From Epiperipatus broadwayi (lineage: Eukaryota > Onychophora > Udeonychophora > Euonychophora > Peripatidae): a stretch of 64,000 bases of DNA. The position numbers and the translations under genes were made by a program. Position 1 is the stretch's first letter. Every line of letters begins with the position of its first letter. The stretch is taken from assembly GCA_028023455.1 (NCBI GenBank), contig JAQFVV010012422.1:8404337-8468336 (forward strand), in the 5' to 3' direction. The notes under the pieces are model-generated. The model was not told the DNA's origin. It ran no database searches and saw nothing but the letters and a program-made list of their open reading frames with translations. Positions 32,301-47,100 of this stretch are shown piece by piece.

Positions 32301-35125
32301 TGATAGCGTATTCAGACAATATTTCAAACATTTTTTTTTTTAAGGCACAAAAATCTTTTATTAGTTTCTATAATAATGTAAACATATCAAGGCAATATCT
32401 AAACATTTTTCAAAGGCAATACCATTAAACTAGGTTTATCAAGATTTATAAATGCATTCTTTTAAAATCCTAGATTGATTGACATATTTGCTGTTATCCT
32501 AATGAGATAACATTTAGCAATTTAAGAATAAGGCAATTAAATAGATTGAAAATAATTTGATTTGTTATCCTGCTTTTCTATCCGAGCGAAGATCTCTGTT
32601 ATAATTTTAAATGATTTTAGAGCAGCTGAGAATATTATTACTTTATATGTTACATAATCGAGAAAAATAAATAAATACTTATTTATTCACTTCCATCAGA
32701 CAATATATATTTAATGTTAGCAGAATTGATTTAATAGTCAGCAATTGTCAATAAAATCTACTTGATATTAATAATTTGTCATTTTCTATTTTAACAAAGC
32801 AGACGATGTCATTTTCTATATTAACAAAGCAGACCATGTCTCTTCACAATGAAAATATGAAATAATTCATGCATTTTCCTTTTAAAACAAATTACTTTAT
32901 ATGATTTAAAATGAATTTTTAATTTATTTCATATCTCTTCTAAAATTTTCCTTCAAAATAATTTTGAATTATTTTCACCGAGAAGATAATTTGTAAACAA
33001 TATATTTTTCAGCTTAATGCTTAGGGCGGCGCGAAAATCCGAAATACTTTAATCCTTTTTCTCTTTCCTCTAAATAATTTTAGTGTCATTACTAGTTCTG
33101 ACCATTTATTAAAGTAAATAAAACAATAATAATTGCTTAAGTTTTCTGTTCTGGTTTTTCCTTCCAAATAATCCATGTTTAGGCAAATGATTATTCAAAT
33201 AGGGTCATTCCACTCTTCAGCATGCAAAAATCAAGAACTATACGATCTATGGAAAGTAGTGACAAATGCTACAGAGCTATTAAATTTTTACTCACTCTTG
33301 TTTAATTTCCTATAATCCTGAAATTTCATTCAAACCAATTTTTGAAATTATTATTTTCAACTTATTCCTTTGATTATTATTTTTTTTATATAGTTATGTC
33401 TTGTTCCAATTTTTTTTCTCCAAATAGTTTTTAGCTGATAAACTTGTTTTAGCCTTTACTATTTGTCTTACTAGTCCTCATTGGTCCTAAATGATCCAAT
33501 CACAGTAAATGGGCATAAATTAATATTTTTAATCCCTCTAGTGAGGAAAATCTAGATTGATATATTACCATTTAAATTAACATACAATGTATTTAAAGAT
33601 CGTTTATAAATAAAATTTAGAAGAATTATAAATTGATTTTGGTTGTTTATTTTTAATTGTTGTTTAATAATAATAAAGTTTTAAATACTTTCCTACTTTC
33701 AAATTGGTTTTATACTATTAAAATATTATTTAAACTAGCTACTACTGGAAATTGTGATAAAATATTTATGAGATAAATATCCATTCCATCAGACTTTCCA
33801 GTGCACTATCAGTCCAAATCATCATCACTCTTAAAATATTTATGGGTGAGCTTTTGTTTAATTGGAAAATCTATAATCCAATAAGCATTTTAATATATAT
33901 AACTGATATTTACACACTACTTTTCAATAATTTATAAATTATTACAAATTTAAAATTTTACACACTGGACCCTTGAATAAAATTTACTACCATGAGCCAA
34001 AACATATGGTTACAATATATATATATATAATATTATGACTATTGTCTTAAAATTGTATCTACCTTACATGAATTTAATATTTCATTATTTGATTAAACAT
34101 TTTACATTTGATAAGTAAAATGTATCACATTGAGCTAAACATGAGAAAGAAAATATACTGCTACAGTATTTTGATAGAATGATATCAATGGGCTAATAAT
34201 TTAACTGTAAAACATGTTCAAGCATCTGGATCATTCTTTTACATTATTGTATATTTATGTAAGCAATATATAGAAATAAAACAACTTCTAAATAGCCTAC
34301 TGCATGGTGAGGAATCTCCAGTAGAACTATAAAAAACTAATAGTTTTAAGTTTTAAACTCTAGCTAAGAATTGAAATGCATTAAAAACTTATAAAAGGAT
34401 TAGGATTTTATATTTTTTTCAACATCTTGAAATAGTAATAATAAGGATTTTATATATATTAGATAGGGTATTTCCTTTTTGAAAGACCTTATGGCTTGTA
34501 GCATATCCACTTTCCTATGACCTAGTTTTGAATCAAAGCTATGTAAACTTAAAACATTTTTTCACTAGGGATTAGGATTTTTCTTTCAAATAGCCAATTC
34601 AGCTAGCATCTAATTAATTGCAAAGTGGATATCTATACTTTAGCTAGAGAGTACAACTATAAAAACTTTGAACATCTACCATAAGCATAGTAAATATTGG
34701 CTTGGAAAACCTTAATAAATTACGACTTAATTATATAGTTTTGACAATATCAAATGTTATACATCAAACAACTAAATCATGATATCATAATAATAAGTCA
34801 AATTCAAGGCCATTTTAACAAACTTGTAAGAGATGTTTCTTAATGGTTATTCTTATTAATATCTGAAATCAATATATTAGTTAACAAAATAAAAATATGA
34901 ATGGCATCTTTTTGAATGCCAGTTTCATTTTTAATACAACATATTTGAATACATCTTTGACTTACAGTGGACTATTTAAAGAATGTTTTTATTGTATTTA
35001 TATATAAATAAAATATATTGTTTGTACATAAAAATATATAAAATTTATTCATTAAAAAAGAGTTTGCAAAAATAAATTACATAATAAAATATAATTTTCC
35101 TAGCCATTTTTTTTTTTAGCAATCT
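32301..35125. other. AT-rich intergenic sequence
   Basis: It contains a two-copy 30-bp tandem repeat (32,777-32,836), a small GC patch at about 33,020 (GGGCGGCGCG) and an (AT)n run near 34,015. No gene is recognised. Confidence 0.5.
32777..32836 (+). repeat. Two-copy 30-bp tandem repeat
   Basis: The unit TGTCATTTTCTATTTTAACA + AAGCAGACGA is repeated once with two substitutions. Confidence 0.85.
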
Positions 35126-35168
35126 TCAATCTGCAGAATAGATATCATCCATGCTCAAAACTTCAGAT
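35126..35168 (-). CDS. JMJD7: Proposed terminal exon of JMJD7
   Basis: On the minus strand, CTTTTAG precedes 43 bp coding SEVLSMDDIYSAD and TGA, after completing an Arg codon from the preceding exon. Only phase, splice signal and expected protein length support it. C-terminal residues of JMJD7 are poorly conserved, so homology cannot confirm it. Confidence 0.4.
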
Positions 35169-38100
35169 CTAAAAGAATGAAAGCCATATTAAAAGAAAAT
35201 AATCTATTTATTAGTTTGAGGATTATAAAAATTTATTATAAAGTTTTTGACTAAATTTCAAATTTTTAAATAAAATATTTTACAAAAACCTGAGTAAGAA
35301 AATCCTATACATATATTAGCAATTTTTTAAAGTCATTCAGACAGTATGCTTTTAATTTTTTAAAAATCAAAAAAGAGCTTCATTATTGCTGAGTATAAAA
35401 GAAAAATATTACAATCAAGCATAAAAAATAGTGTTTAGAAAAATGTTATCTAACAATATATATTTTACACAATGATTAATCCATTTTCTGTTTATTTACA
35501 AAATAGATCATATACATGTAGATTAGAAGAATCTGTCTTATTAATTTTATTTATTTATTAATTTTTATTTAATCAGTAATTAAAAGAAATATTTCTATAT
35601 TTTGATTCTCTATAATGTCTCTTTAAGAGTACTATTTGCAATGATTACAGAATTTCTGGTATCTTAAATTCGATGCCTATACAGTTCTAAATATTTAATA
35701 GATTTTACATTTACCAACCCCCAATTCCATAAACTTTTTAAAGTTAATAATCAATGCTGTCTTAACTCATTAAGAATGTAGTAACATTATTTTATGATCA
35801 TGCTAAACAAATAGAAGTTAGTTCAAAGAATCTTTGGATAAGATCACCATGTTAAGAGAATAATTTTATTTTAATGACCAAACTACTTTTTTTATATATA
35901 TGCTCATGGTTTGGATATATCTTGTATTAATATGAAATCTAATTGTAATATATATCAATAGTTCTGTGCAATTTTAAGACTAGTGGTTGTGATGTCACTA
36001 GTAAAATAAAATTGTATTTCATCTCGAATAGTATAAATTATCATTTTACATATATTTTAACAAATTGTATTAACATTTTTGAAAGATGTTGGAAATTAAA
36101 TTTCTATCTACAAAATTTTTTAGATATTTAAATAAATACAATACACATCTACAAATTTTTAACATTTACCATGTCAATAATTAAAAAAAAAATTGAGAAT
36201 CTACATAAATTCTTGATGACTGATATTTCAAAACAAAGATTTTATAAAACTTTAAAATGGTTAGCCATGCTTTCTAGATGTGACTTTATAAATAACAATA
36301 TTTTATTATTGACTTTAAAATTATTAGATAAAAAAACCACTAAACAAAGAAAAATTTCCAATATTACGTTATAACAGAAAATAATTAAATTTCATACATA
36401 TATATTAGGTGTTGACTGGTTTTTAAGACTTTGTATATGTATGGATGGATGCCTATAATTAAATCTGGACAATAATATTATCCAAGCTGTGCACATGAGG
36501 AATTTGTAATTAATTTCTGGTTATTCTGTTTTTAGAAATTTAATATTAATCTCAGTACATGTTAATGAAAACTATAATATTGTTTATCATTTGTAGAAAT
36601 AAATAAAATTACATGACTGAAAAGATTAAACATATCGACTTTTTTTGTGTGTGTGAATCCAAATATAAATTAGATACAATACTTTTTCTTGATAAAACTA
36701 ATTAAGGTAAGAGACTTAAATGAGACATAATTCATTCAGTATGATTTTGATTATAATAATATAAAACTTAGAAATTGTTGTAAATGAAAAAAACATCCAT
36801 TGTTTTTTATATATATTAATAAATAAAACCTAAATAGATTTTAATAAATAAATTATTTTAAGGCATCAACCCTTCTTTTTAATATCTTCTTCAATATAGA
36901 TGTTATGATGGTATAAATGAATAAGAATTTACCAAATGGTTATTATCATTTAAATAGCCCTTTTAAAAACGTTCAGGTGCCAAAATCTGTGATGGTATAA
37001 ATGAATAAATAATTATTATACACTATGAATCTAAAATCATTTTATTAAACACAAAAATGCACGCATATCTGCATACACATGAAACAATTATTTGCTATTT
37101 GTTCATTTATGTTTGTGTTGATTCTTAAATGCATGCAGTAAAATACAATATGAATAAATAAAATATTAATAAGTGAATCTAGTAATACGATCTAATATAT
37201 TTGTTAAAAAAAAAAATCATGTCATATTATTTTATATTCTACTGTTTTATCAATTTGTTAATGTAAATCACTTGATTCATTCAAAACAATTGATAAATAA
37301 ATCCATAATTTTTTTTTTTAGCTATACAATAATTTCAAGTGTGAACCTAACCTAAGATGATACAATATACATAACAGAACATTGTTTATAGCAAAAATTA
37401 AAATTTGTATTTTGAATTATGTATATTGAAACTATAAAATTTATATAAAAGTTGGAAAGTGTTTAAAATAAAAAACAAAAGCTATATTATTACTGTTTAA
37501 AAAATTCATTTAAAATATAACTAATAGAGAATGGTAATTCTTGTTAAAATTGTAAAATTATTATTGAAAGTAGATAAGGAGCATATGTTTATTAATTTAT
37601 TGTATGTTATTTTTATTTAGTATTTTAATTATAATAATCATAATGTATATTTTGTATAATAAAATTATTGGTATCCTTGATCTTTAAATTTATTTAGTTC
37701 TCTATTTTATTTTAGGGTTAATGCAAAATCTGTCAGTGGGTATTGCATTTAGATTTGTTTCATTTATTCATTGTTACTCTTATCCTAATATAAAACTTTA
37801 AAGCATTTATATTTTGTGTATGCACCTTGATGACAGGTTATAAGGTCATTAACTGGATTATTAAGTGTCATTCACCTGGTTGTACAATAAATATCTAGCT
37901 TGCATAGCGCTCATTATTATTATTAACAAATTACAAATGTTTATGCCACATCTTTTTCATTATTTTTATTTATTTATTCTATTACAGTTTTGGCTTGCCC
38001 AAATCATGGGGTCTGATGATAATTTTATATCCTGAAAGCGGGGAATAGTTATCATTTATAAGCCATAACTATCACATTTACATTGTCTTTATTTATTTAT

Positions 38101-41100
38101 TTCATTACAATATACATTGTAAGTAACCAGATTAATGGTGTATGTCACAATAATTTTAAAAAAAAAGAAATAAAGAAGTTTGTTGGTCTTGTTTAATTTT
38201 CATTTCACTTGATCTATGGATAATATAGATCTTGAAATATAATGTTAACTAGATAACCATGGCAACTTAAAGCTTTAAAATAATATTGTTTACTGCTAAT
38301 TCTAGCGGTAAATCCTAAATTGTTGTGATCAATCTCAGAAAAAAATATAAACAGGTGAATAAATAAATAAATAGATTTTGGAAATAGTTAAGTGAATCAT
38401 AAAAAAAGATCACTTTAATAAAATCAATATTGTTATCCATTATCTTACATTTCAATTTCTGTTATTACAATCACCATAGCAACACATATTACAAAATTAA
38501 ATGTTTTATGTTTCCCTATATATTTGTTTTTTTTATTACCAAAAACATATGTAAAAATATTTATATTCATAAGAATGTATTAAAATTGTAATATGAATTC
38601 TTTATTTTGGTTTAAAATGAAAAATAATATTGAACTTGTAAAACAGTATTTTATTTTCACTGTATCCAATTGTTTTAAAATCTTTATTTCACTTATTAAT
38701 TGCAGCCAAATTTTATCAAACAATTTTCTTACACCATTGAGTTAAATTTGAGCAATATTCATTAGTTGGTGTGACAACAATAGCATCATCAAGAATTATA
38801 TAGTAATCAAGAACAAGTACCCCCTATATCTATTATATCTTCTGAATTGCCCAGAATTTTAAATGAAGAAGTGGGACATGCAATTAAATTTATGAAGAAA
38901 GGAAATGTTCCAGATAATGATGGAATTATAATTGATATATTAAAAGAAGCAGGTGAAGAAATAGAAATTTTTTTAGCAAACTTATAAACCAAATGTCTAA
39001 ATGATAAAAATGTACCAGATGATTGGAAGAATCCAGTATTAATATTTAAAAAAAAGTGATAAAGAAGATATTAGAAATTACAGAGCTATCAGCCTCTAAT
39101 CAGTTTTATACAAAATTTTTACTAAGATAATTACAACTCGTTTATAGAGAACATTGGATTTCCACCAACCAAAAGAACAAATTGAATTTAAAAGTGGTTT
39201 TAATACAGTAAATCATATCCAGGTATTGAAAGAAGCTACAAAAAGGACAAATAAATATGAGTTGCTATTATGCTTTGTATTTGTAGATTATGAAAAGGCA
39301 TTTGATTCTATAAACATTTCTTCAGTGATTAAAGCATTCGATCATTAAGGTATAGATCCAGGATATTGTCATATTTTAAAGAATATTTATAAAAATGCAA
39401 CAGCAACAATTAGATTACATAATGATACTAGGAAAGTCAATATTAAGAAGGGTGACTCCATATCTCCAAAACTTTTTACAGCAATGCTGCAAGAAGTATT
39501 TTGTGGATTAAAATGGGAAGCTAAAGGAGTGAAAGGAAATGGAGATTATTTAAGTCATTTAGATTTTGCAAGAGTTATCAGATGAAAGTAGAACTAAAGA
39601 TAAATGTTAAAAAGACTAAAGTAATGTTTAATGGATTTTCTCAAAATATGAAAATAAAGATTGATTATGATGAGTTAGAAGAAGTTAACAGCTACAAATG
39701 CCTTTATCAGATTATTAATACAGATGGAAATATAATGAAGTTAATCATAGAATTAAACTTGGTTGGAATTCTTTTGGTAGAAATAACTTGATATTAAAAG
39801 GAAATGTGCCTATGTATTTGAAAGGAAGGCTTTTAATAAATGGGTTTTATCAGTTCTTACGTATGGATCTGGGATTTGGACACTTAATAGGAGAGCAATA
39901 CAGTGACTTCAGACCACTCAAAGAAATATGGAGAGATGCATGTTGGGAGTAACAAGAAGAGACTGAAAACACAATATATGGGTAAGAGAACAAACGGGTG
40001 TTACTGATTTCATTGAAAAAATTAAAAGACTGGAGCTGGGCTGGACATATTGCTAGAATAGATGATAATAGATGGACAATTGAAATCTTAAACTGGATTC
40101 CACAAGATTGTAAAAAACCCAGAAAGACATCACATGTGAGATGGATGGATGAAATAAGAAAGGGTGCAGGGGTGATGTGGAGAAGAGAAGCTAAAGATCG
40201 GAGAGGATTGATTGAATTTGGGGAGACCTTTACCCTGCAGTGGATTGATAATGGTTGATGATATAAGTAAGTACATAAAAGCAAAAATTGGCTTATTTGA
40301 TAATTGTTTATCATCCACAATTTTTTAATACTTTGTTAAATTGCTGGAAAAAAACATATTTATTCTTTGGTGAAGTTTCCTGTAAAAGTTTTGATAATAT
40401 AAATTTAATGATATAAAAACTTTTATAATCTTCATTCTAAATATTAGAGCTTATTAAAATTTATATGCAGATTTAATAAAAATATGCTAAAATAAATTGT
40501 TAATAAGACAGTTACTACTATATTAAAGTTTTAAAACAAAAGATATGTATACATTATAACTCAAATTATAAGTACAGTACTACATTTCTTCAAAGTACTG
40601 TACACATGTGACAATTTCATCTTTACATAAATTTATTCTTAACCAATTATTAGATTAGAGGTTATTATATTATTTTTTGACCCAGATATAAATTTAATTA
40701 AAGATTAATTAAAATAAACACAAACATTAATTTAACTCCAGCTCCCCCTCCCCCCTTTTCTTTTTTTTTAACTTGTGCATATTTTAGATATATTATAAAA
40801 CTTCTATTTCTACAGTATTTGAAACATATGGGTAAAGAACAAAGAATGGAAAGTGGTTACAAACCAAATATGCAATTAACATTAAGTTATTATCAATTAG
40901 ATAAAAAAAATTAAATTAACAATTCATAATAAATCAATACACAAATCATGAAACTTCAAAGTCGCCATTAGAAAATATACCTATTTAGTTAATAAAGATT
41001 AATTATTTAGCGTGACTACAAATATATATCATTTTATTAAAAAAAAAATAGTTAAAAAATATGTATAAATTCTTCTTTCTTAATAAAATGAAACATTTCC

Positions 41101-44100
41101 CCAAAAAATTACAATGGAGAAACTGTCCTTTGAACGATCTATATTAATTGCAAAAAAGTGTTATAAGGGGAGAAAAAGAAAGCTTTCAAACATAAAAGGC
41201 ACAATTTTACATACAAATATGTAAATTATAAGCTATTTGAACTGACTTTCAAGCTCTTTGGCTATCTGCTCTATCTCATACAACCAATACATATGACCAC
41301 ACCCTTCTGAAAAAGATAAATGATCTCCAATATATATATTTCATGCTGAACCAACACTCATCAGTTGGTTCAGATCATCATCTCCAAATATATAAATTAT
41401 ACTTGTATTCAAGCAAACTAATATATATTAAACTTCATATTAACAACGTAAATGGAATTTTTTTTTAATTATTATTAATAAAGTGATTGCAATAATATAT
41501 TAATTTTCTCCATATGATTGCAAGAATTTTTAAGTCTAAAATGAGATATAGAATATGAAAGGAAATCGAAAAAAAATTAAGATAATAGAGAAAATTTTGT
41601 CAAGTGTTGAAAAATTGAAAGTATGGCTAAATTTTAAAAAAATTGACTTTAAAATTTGTGATCGATCTCTACATTTTGCAAATAATATAAGCAAAACACT
41701 TTATTAAAGTATTACTTTGAAATATTTCATTAAATATCATGTTACCATTTCATCATTATTAACAACCTATTGATAATGGGTATGGCTTTCTACATTGAAA
41801 AGAAAAAAAAATGGAGCTAGGAAGAACAGGAGACCTTAGAGAACAAAGAAAAAAAAAATGGAAACAGAATTGCTGGGCACAAATAAAGATGGCAATATGA
41901 TTGCAATAATATCCAATCACATTACAGCTAGTGCAGAAATGAATGATAATATGAAAGGTCCATGATAACAAACCCTGAGCTGACTTAATTGACTGCAAAT
42001 AGTAAAGTAAAAAAAATATAAAAAGAATAATTTAAATAAAATTTTGAAAAATGATAGCTTATACAATTTTCACTGAAATCATTTTTTTTTAAGTATTCAA
42101 TAAAATTAAATGTTCATTTGATTTTAATAACTACATGAATATGCAACTTTAATGGCACATAAAAAAAAAATCCGTGCAAATAAAATTTGACATTCAAATT
42201 ATATAAATATGCATTATACCAAAGACGATAAACTTCTTCAAACTTAGTATGAGAAAATTCTTGAAATTAATCTAAACAGATAAAAGCTGCATTATAGAGT
42301 CTAATAAAAAGACAATCATTTGCAAAGATTTCTTCTGCATGTTGAACAATTTTTATCCTTGCATAGTTAAAAGTCAAAGTATACTTTTAAGTTTATCAAC
42401 TTATTAAAGCAAATTAAAATGTCTTTAAAATCTTTGTCATCTATGAACAATTCTATAAATAGAATAGTGTTTATAATTCCTAATGCTTCCCATAATTTAT
42501 TTTCATTTTTTCCCTTGGAGACTGTCATGTTATGGCTAATACTTATAATTACAGACTGATGCCTAGTGGCAACAACTGAGATTAGTGAGCATGCGACATC
42601 ACTCTTATATTAGAGAACACTGGTAGTTAATAAAAATTATTAGTTATACAAACTGTATGTATTTATTAATTTAGATATGACGACCAAGAACATAACATGG
42701 TGTCAGGAGTGTATTAATGAAATAATAGTTTTAAAAAAAATTTTCTAAACTCTATAAAACAGTGATTATTTAAATATTAATAAGAATAGTTTTTATAACA
42801 ATTTTTTTTTCATATCATATTTGCCGAAATACAAAATAGCATCAGAATTCAATCGTTTTTACAATATCGAACCGCTATCCATAGAAGGAAATATGTCGGT
42901 TAAATGGACTGAACGGGAAGAATTATTCCTAAATTTCCTAGAGACAACAGAAAACGATATGAAATCAGATAAAGTAAAATTAGGAATATTGCATCATCTC
43001 ATTGGAAAAGGGAGAGATGTAATAACATTAGACCATATGAACCTGAAAGATAAAACAAAATTGCTACTTGTCTTAAACCAAATGGATAAATTTTTCAATA
43101 CAATGAAAACAACATTATATGACAGAATAAAAGCATATACAATGGAGCTGCATGAGGGAGAATCGATTGATCAGTTTCTTACTTGCTTTAAATTAGTAGT
43201 TGAAAAAGCTGACTTCAGGGATAAAAAAATATCCTGTGAGATAGAATTATAATGGTACAAAAGGACTAAAAGACAGATTATTTGAAAATGGTAATATTAC
43301 ACTAGAAAAAGCATTGGAAATAATATGTGGACACAAAACTAGAAGACTCAAAAATGAATTACTGGGAAAGTCTGAACTATATTAATGTAATAGTAACAAA
43401 TACAACAACAAACATACAAAAGTGCAACCGTAATCACCCAAAATGTGAGTCCTGCATTTGAAAAAAAAATGCTATAATTATGGAAAGTTAAATCACTTTG
43501 CCATATGAAATGTTACCACCATAAAACTTTAAAAATACAAAAACTCTCAAACACAAAGTATCATAAAATAGGAATAGAAATGGATATTGTGTACACGAAG
43601 TACATGATATTACAACATCTGATTCATCATATACCAGTGATGTTGAAAATACAATTGCATACATCAGACGTGTAGATTCAACCCATTCATTTAATGGCTG
43701 GTATGAACAGATTTTATTACACAACAGTAAAGTAAAAATAGATACAGGAGCCAATGTAAACATTATGTCTAAAAAAGTACTTAATACTATTCATACACAA
43801 CCAATAATATACAAAACAAAGAAGAAATTACGCGCTTTTGGAGGATAATTTCTCACCCCAACAGGAAAAGCAAAACTTCAATACAAAATAAACAAAGATC
43901 TGTGTAATTTACATTTTATAATAATAAAAAATGAATCAACACTTCTTAGTGGCAGTGATTTGAGTTACTAGGTTTAATTAAATGCAACAAAATTACAGTT
44001 CAAAAAGTAACGAAAAATAACAAAAGTAAAAATGATCAAAGTATATCCAACAAAGATAAAATAAAGAGTAGAAAAGATAATAAAAGTATTAAAACACAGA

Positions 44101-47100
44101 AAATAAAAGAAAAAGAAAACTTAAAATCTATATATGATAAATACAAAGATGTTTTTCAAGGTGTGGGTTATGAAGGCAAACAACATCTCACAGTAGACCC
44201 AACATTTAAACCAATTGTCCATGCACCTAGATTAATTCCACTAAGTATACATGAACAATTACACGAGGAATTAAATAAAATGAAAAATAATGCTATCATG
44301 ACTCCAGTGGCATATCCAACAAATTGGGTTAATAGTCTATTAATAGTTAAAAAACCAAATGGCACTATGAGAATATGCATAGACCCAAGAGATCTTAATA
44401 AAAAATTAAAAAGAGAATATTATAAAATGCCAACTCCCGAGACAGTTTTAAGTACAGTAACAGGAATGAAATATTTCAGTTTTGGATTTGAAATCCGGAT
44501 TTTGGAATATAAAATTTGATAATAAATCAGCAGTCTTAACAACATTTAATATACCTTTTGAAAGATATCGCTTTAACCACTTACCCTTTAGCTTAAATGA
44601 ATCACCAGAAATTTTTCCGAGGACAAATGATGAATTATTTTCCAATATACCAGGTATCAGTACAACAGTTGATATTTCTTAATCGGAGGAAAAACTGTTG
44701 AAGATATGAACAAAAATTTGTTAAAAGTCTTAAATAAAGCACACGTGGTTAATTATCCAGATATGATCCAATATGCTCAAATGCAAGTGAAATACCTAGG
44801 ATGAATGATTTCAGAACAGGAATCTCAGCAGATCCTAATAAAATAGAAGCAGTACAAAAGCTTGAATCACCAAAAGACAAACAAGGGTTAAAATTAATTT
44901 TAGGAATGATAAATTATCTCTTACCACACATTCCAAACTTAGCAGATCTGACAGCATCCCTGTGATCTCTTAATCAAAACGTTATGCGGGTATGGAATTT
45001 GTATTACCAACAATGTTTCTATAAGCTAAAAGAGGCAATTTGCAATGCAACCTCGCTAACACATTTCAATTTTCAAATTCCAGTAATAATACAAACAGAC
45101 GCCTCACAGACAGGATTAGGGGGAGTTTTTACTCCAAAATGAGAAACCAATTATGTCTGAAACAGAACAGCGATATGCTCAAATATAGAAAAAGAACTCT
45201 TAAGCATTGTCAATGTGTGTCAAAGGTTCCATTACTACGTACACTGATCATAAACCATTACTTGCAATTGTAAACAAACCCTTTGAGAAAATCACATCCA
45301 GACTCCAAAGATTTGTAATGAGATTACAACAATATAAACTTAAAATTAAATACCGCCCTGGGAAGGAACTCTACATCACAGATACATTATCACGTAACTA
45401 CATAAATACAACACAAGAAGAAGAAGCCTGTGGAATACACACTACAAACAAAACTGTCAGTACCTGGGACAATGACTTAAAGAGAGCTTATTCTTTAGAT
45501 GAGGAAGTGTCAGAATTAATTAAACACACATGCAATGGATGGCCGTAACATAAGTGCAATGTACCTCCAATTTTGCAAAAATTCTGGCAAAATCGCTATA
45601 AATTCACACTGAATCATGGAATACTACAACATGAAAAAAATTTACACCAACATCGCTACGAACCTGAATAATGAGCTTGTTACACAAGTCCCATTTGGGA
45701 ATTTGGAAACTTAAATCCAGAGCAAGACAATCATTTTATTAGTTGAATATTAACAAAGATATTGAATCATTAGTGGATAACTGCCCAATATGTACTACAT
45801 ACAGGCCAGCTCTACTAAAAGAACCACTGTTACCACATGTTATGGCAACAAGACCTTGGGAAAAGATTGTGGCATCAAGACCTTGGGAAAGGGTTAGTGC
45901 TGATTTATTTGAAATTTGGAAACAATACTTACTTACTCTTAGTAGATTATTTCTCTAAATACCCAGAGGTACTTCACATACCTGACAAAGCTACTACTTC
46001 AGTAATAAAGTTATGCAAAATAACATTTGTATGCTTTGGCACACCAGATGAGGTAATGGCAGACAAAATGCCATTTGCTTCATTCTTATTCTGCAAATTC
46101 GCAAAGGAATGGTGTTTTAAAGTGACCACATCGAGTTCACACTATTCACGATTTAATGGACTTGCAGAACCAAATATTCAGACTATAAGGCAATTATTTC
46201 GCAAAGCTTATCAATCTGGAATTGACTCAGAATTAACTTTACTTGAATTTAGAAATACACCAGTGGGATGAAGATTACTTCATCACAGCTACTAATATTT
46301 AGAACACTTACAACAACATTATCATCCTTTTTAAAACAACTCATATCTCCACCTGCACAAAAGGCCTGTAGATACTTAATACAGAGGCAAATTCGACAGA
46401 AAAGTTTCTATGACAAGACCGCCAAAATATCTCCACCCATGGAAATTAAAAAAATTGGGATGAGTACATGATAGGACCAGATGGAAGAAGTGTAAAATTC
46501 TTAAAAAAACTCCAGAGCCAAAATCATATCACATTTTGACTGAGGATGGCTCTATTCTTTATTGAACCAAGACATATCTATGGAACACAGCTGAAAGATT
46601 CATAACAACTCCACAGACACAAGAACCGGATGAGGAGACACATTTGCCTATAACTGAGACAGAGAAATCATCAACATCAAGTGACAATGGCACAGCGACA
46701 AGGAGAATACTAGGCGAACATTCTGAGATGAGAGAAAAATTGAACAGAAGAAGAAGGCCTCCAGTATATTTAAAAGACTATGTATGCAAATAAAAAAAAG
46801 AGAGAGAGTTGTCATGTTATGGCTAATACTTGTAATTACAGACTGATGCCTAGTGATGCCTAGCGGCGATAACTGAGATTAGTGAGCATGCGATATCGCT
46901 CTTATGTTAGAGAACACTAGTAGTTAATAAAAGTTATTAGTTATACAAACTGTGTGTATTTATTAATTTAGATATCATGACCAAGAACATAACAGACTAT
47001 GAATAAGTGGACTAAATATTCAAACAAATGTGTTTGTTTATTTATTTCATTTTCTTGATATTTCTATTATTTGCTTAAAATTTCTACAGATATTGAAGAA

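Larger units (their letters stand above)
42523..46994 (+). mobile_element. Full-length but inactivated Ty3/gypsy LTR retrotransposon
   Basis: Two LTRs (42,523-42,697 and 46,810-46,994), a primer binding site TGGTGTCAGGAGTG directly after the first, and a polypurine stretch AAAAAAGAGAGAGAG before the second define a 4.47-kb element. In order it carries gag, protease (DTGAN), reverse transcriptase, RNase H and integrase, the Ty3/gypsy arrangement. Many frameshifts and stops break pol. The flanks give at most a 3-4-bp duplication: GAC before the 5' LTR, GAC after the 3' LTR. It is antisense to JMJD7 within the 17-kb intron. Confidence 0.93.

Noticed and set aside
39850-40320. 156-codon minus-strand open frame
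   Set aside because: It is the antisense of the RTE C-terminal region. The plus strand matches a known protein family and this frame does not.
41812-41992. Open frame MELGRTGDLREQRKKKMETE followed by KDGNMIAIISNHITASAEM, with loose resemblance to ribosomal protein uL14 (RPL23) around KDG...MKG
   Set aside because: The match is limited to a few short words with wrong spacing upstream, and the segment after the stop fits only with a frameshift. It is too weak to call a processed pseudogene.
43488-43763. Minus-strand open frame inside the gypsy element
   Set aside because: It is the antisense of the protease region, with no homology of its own.
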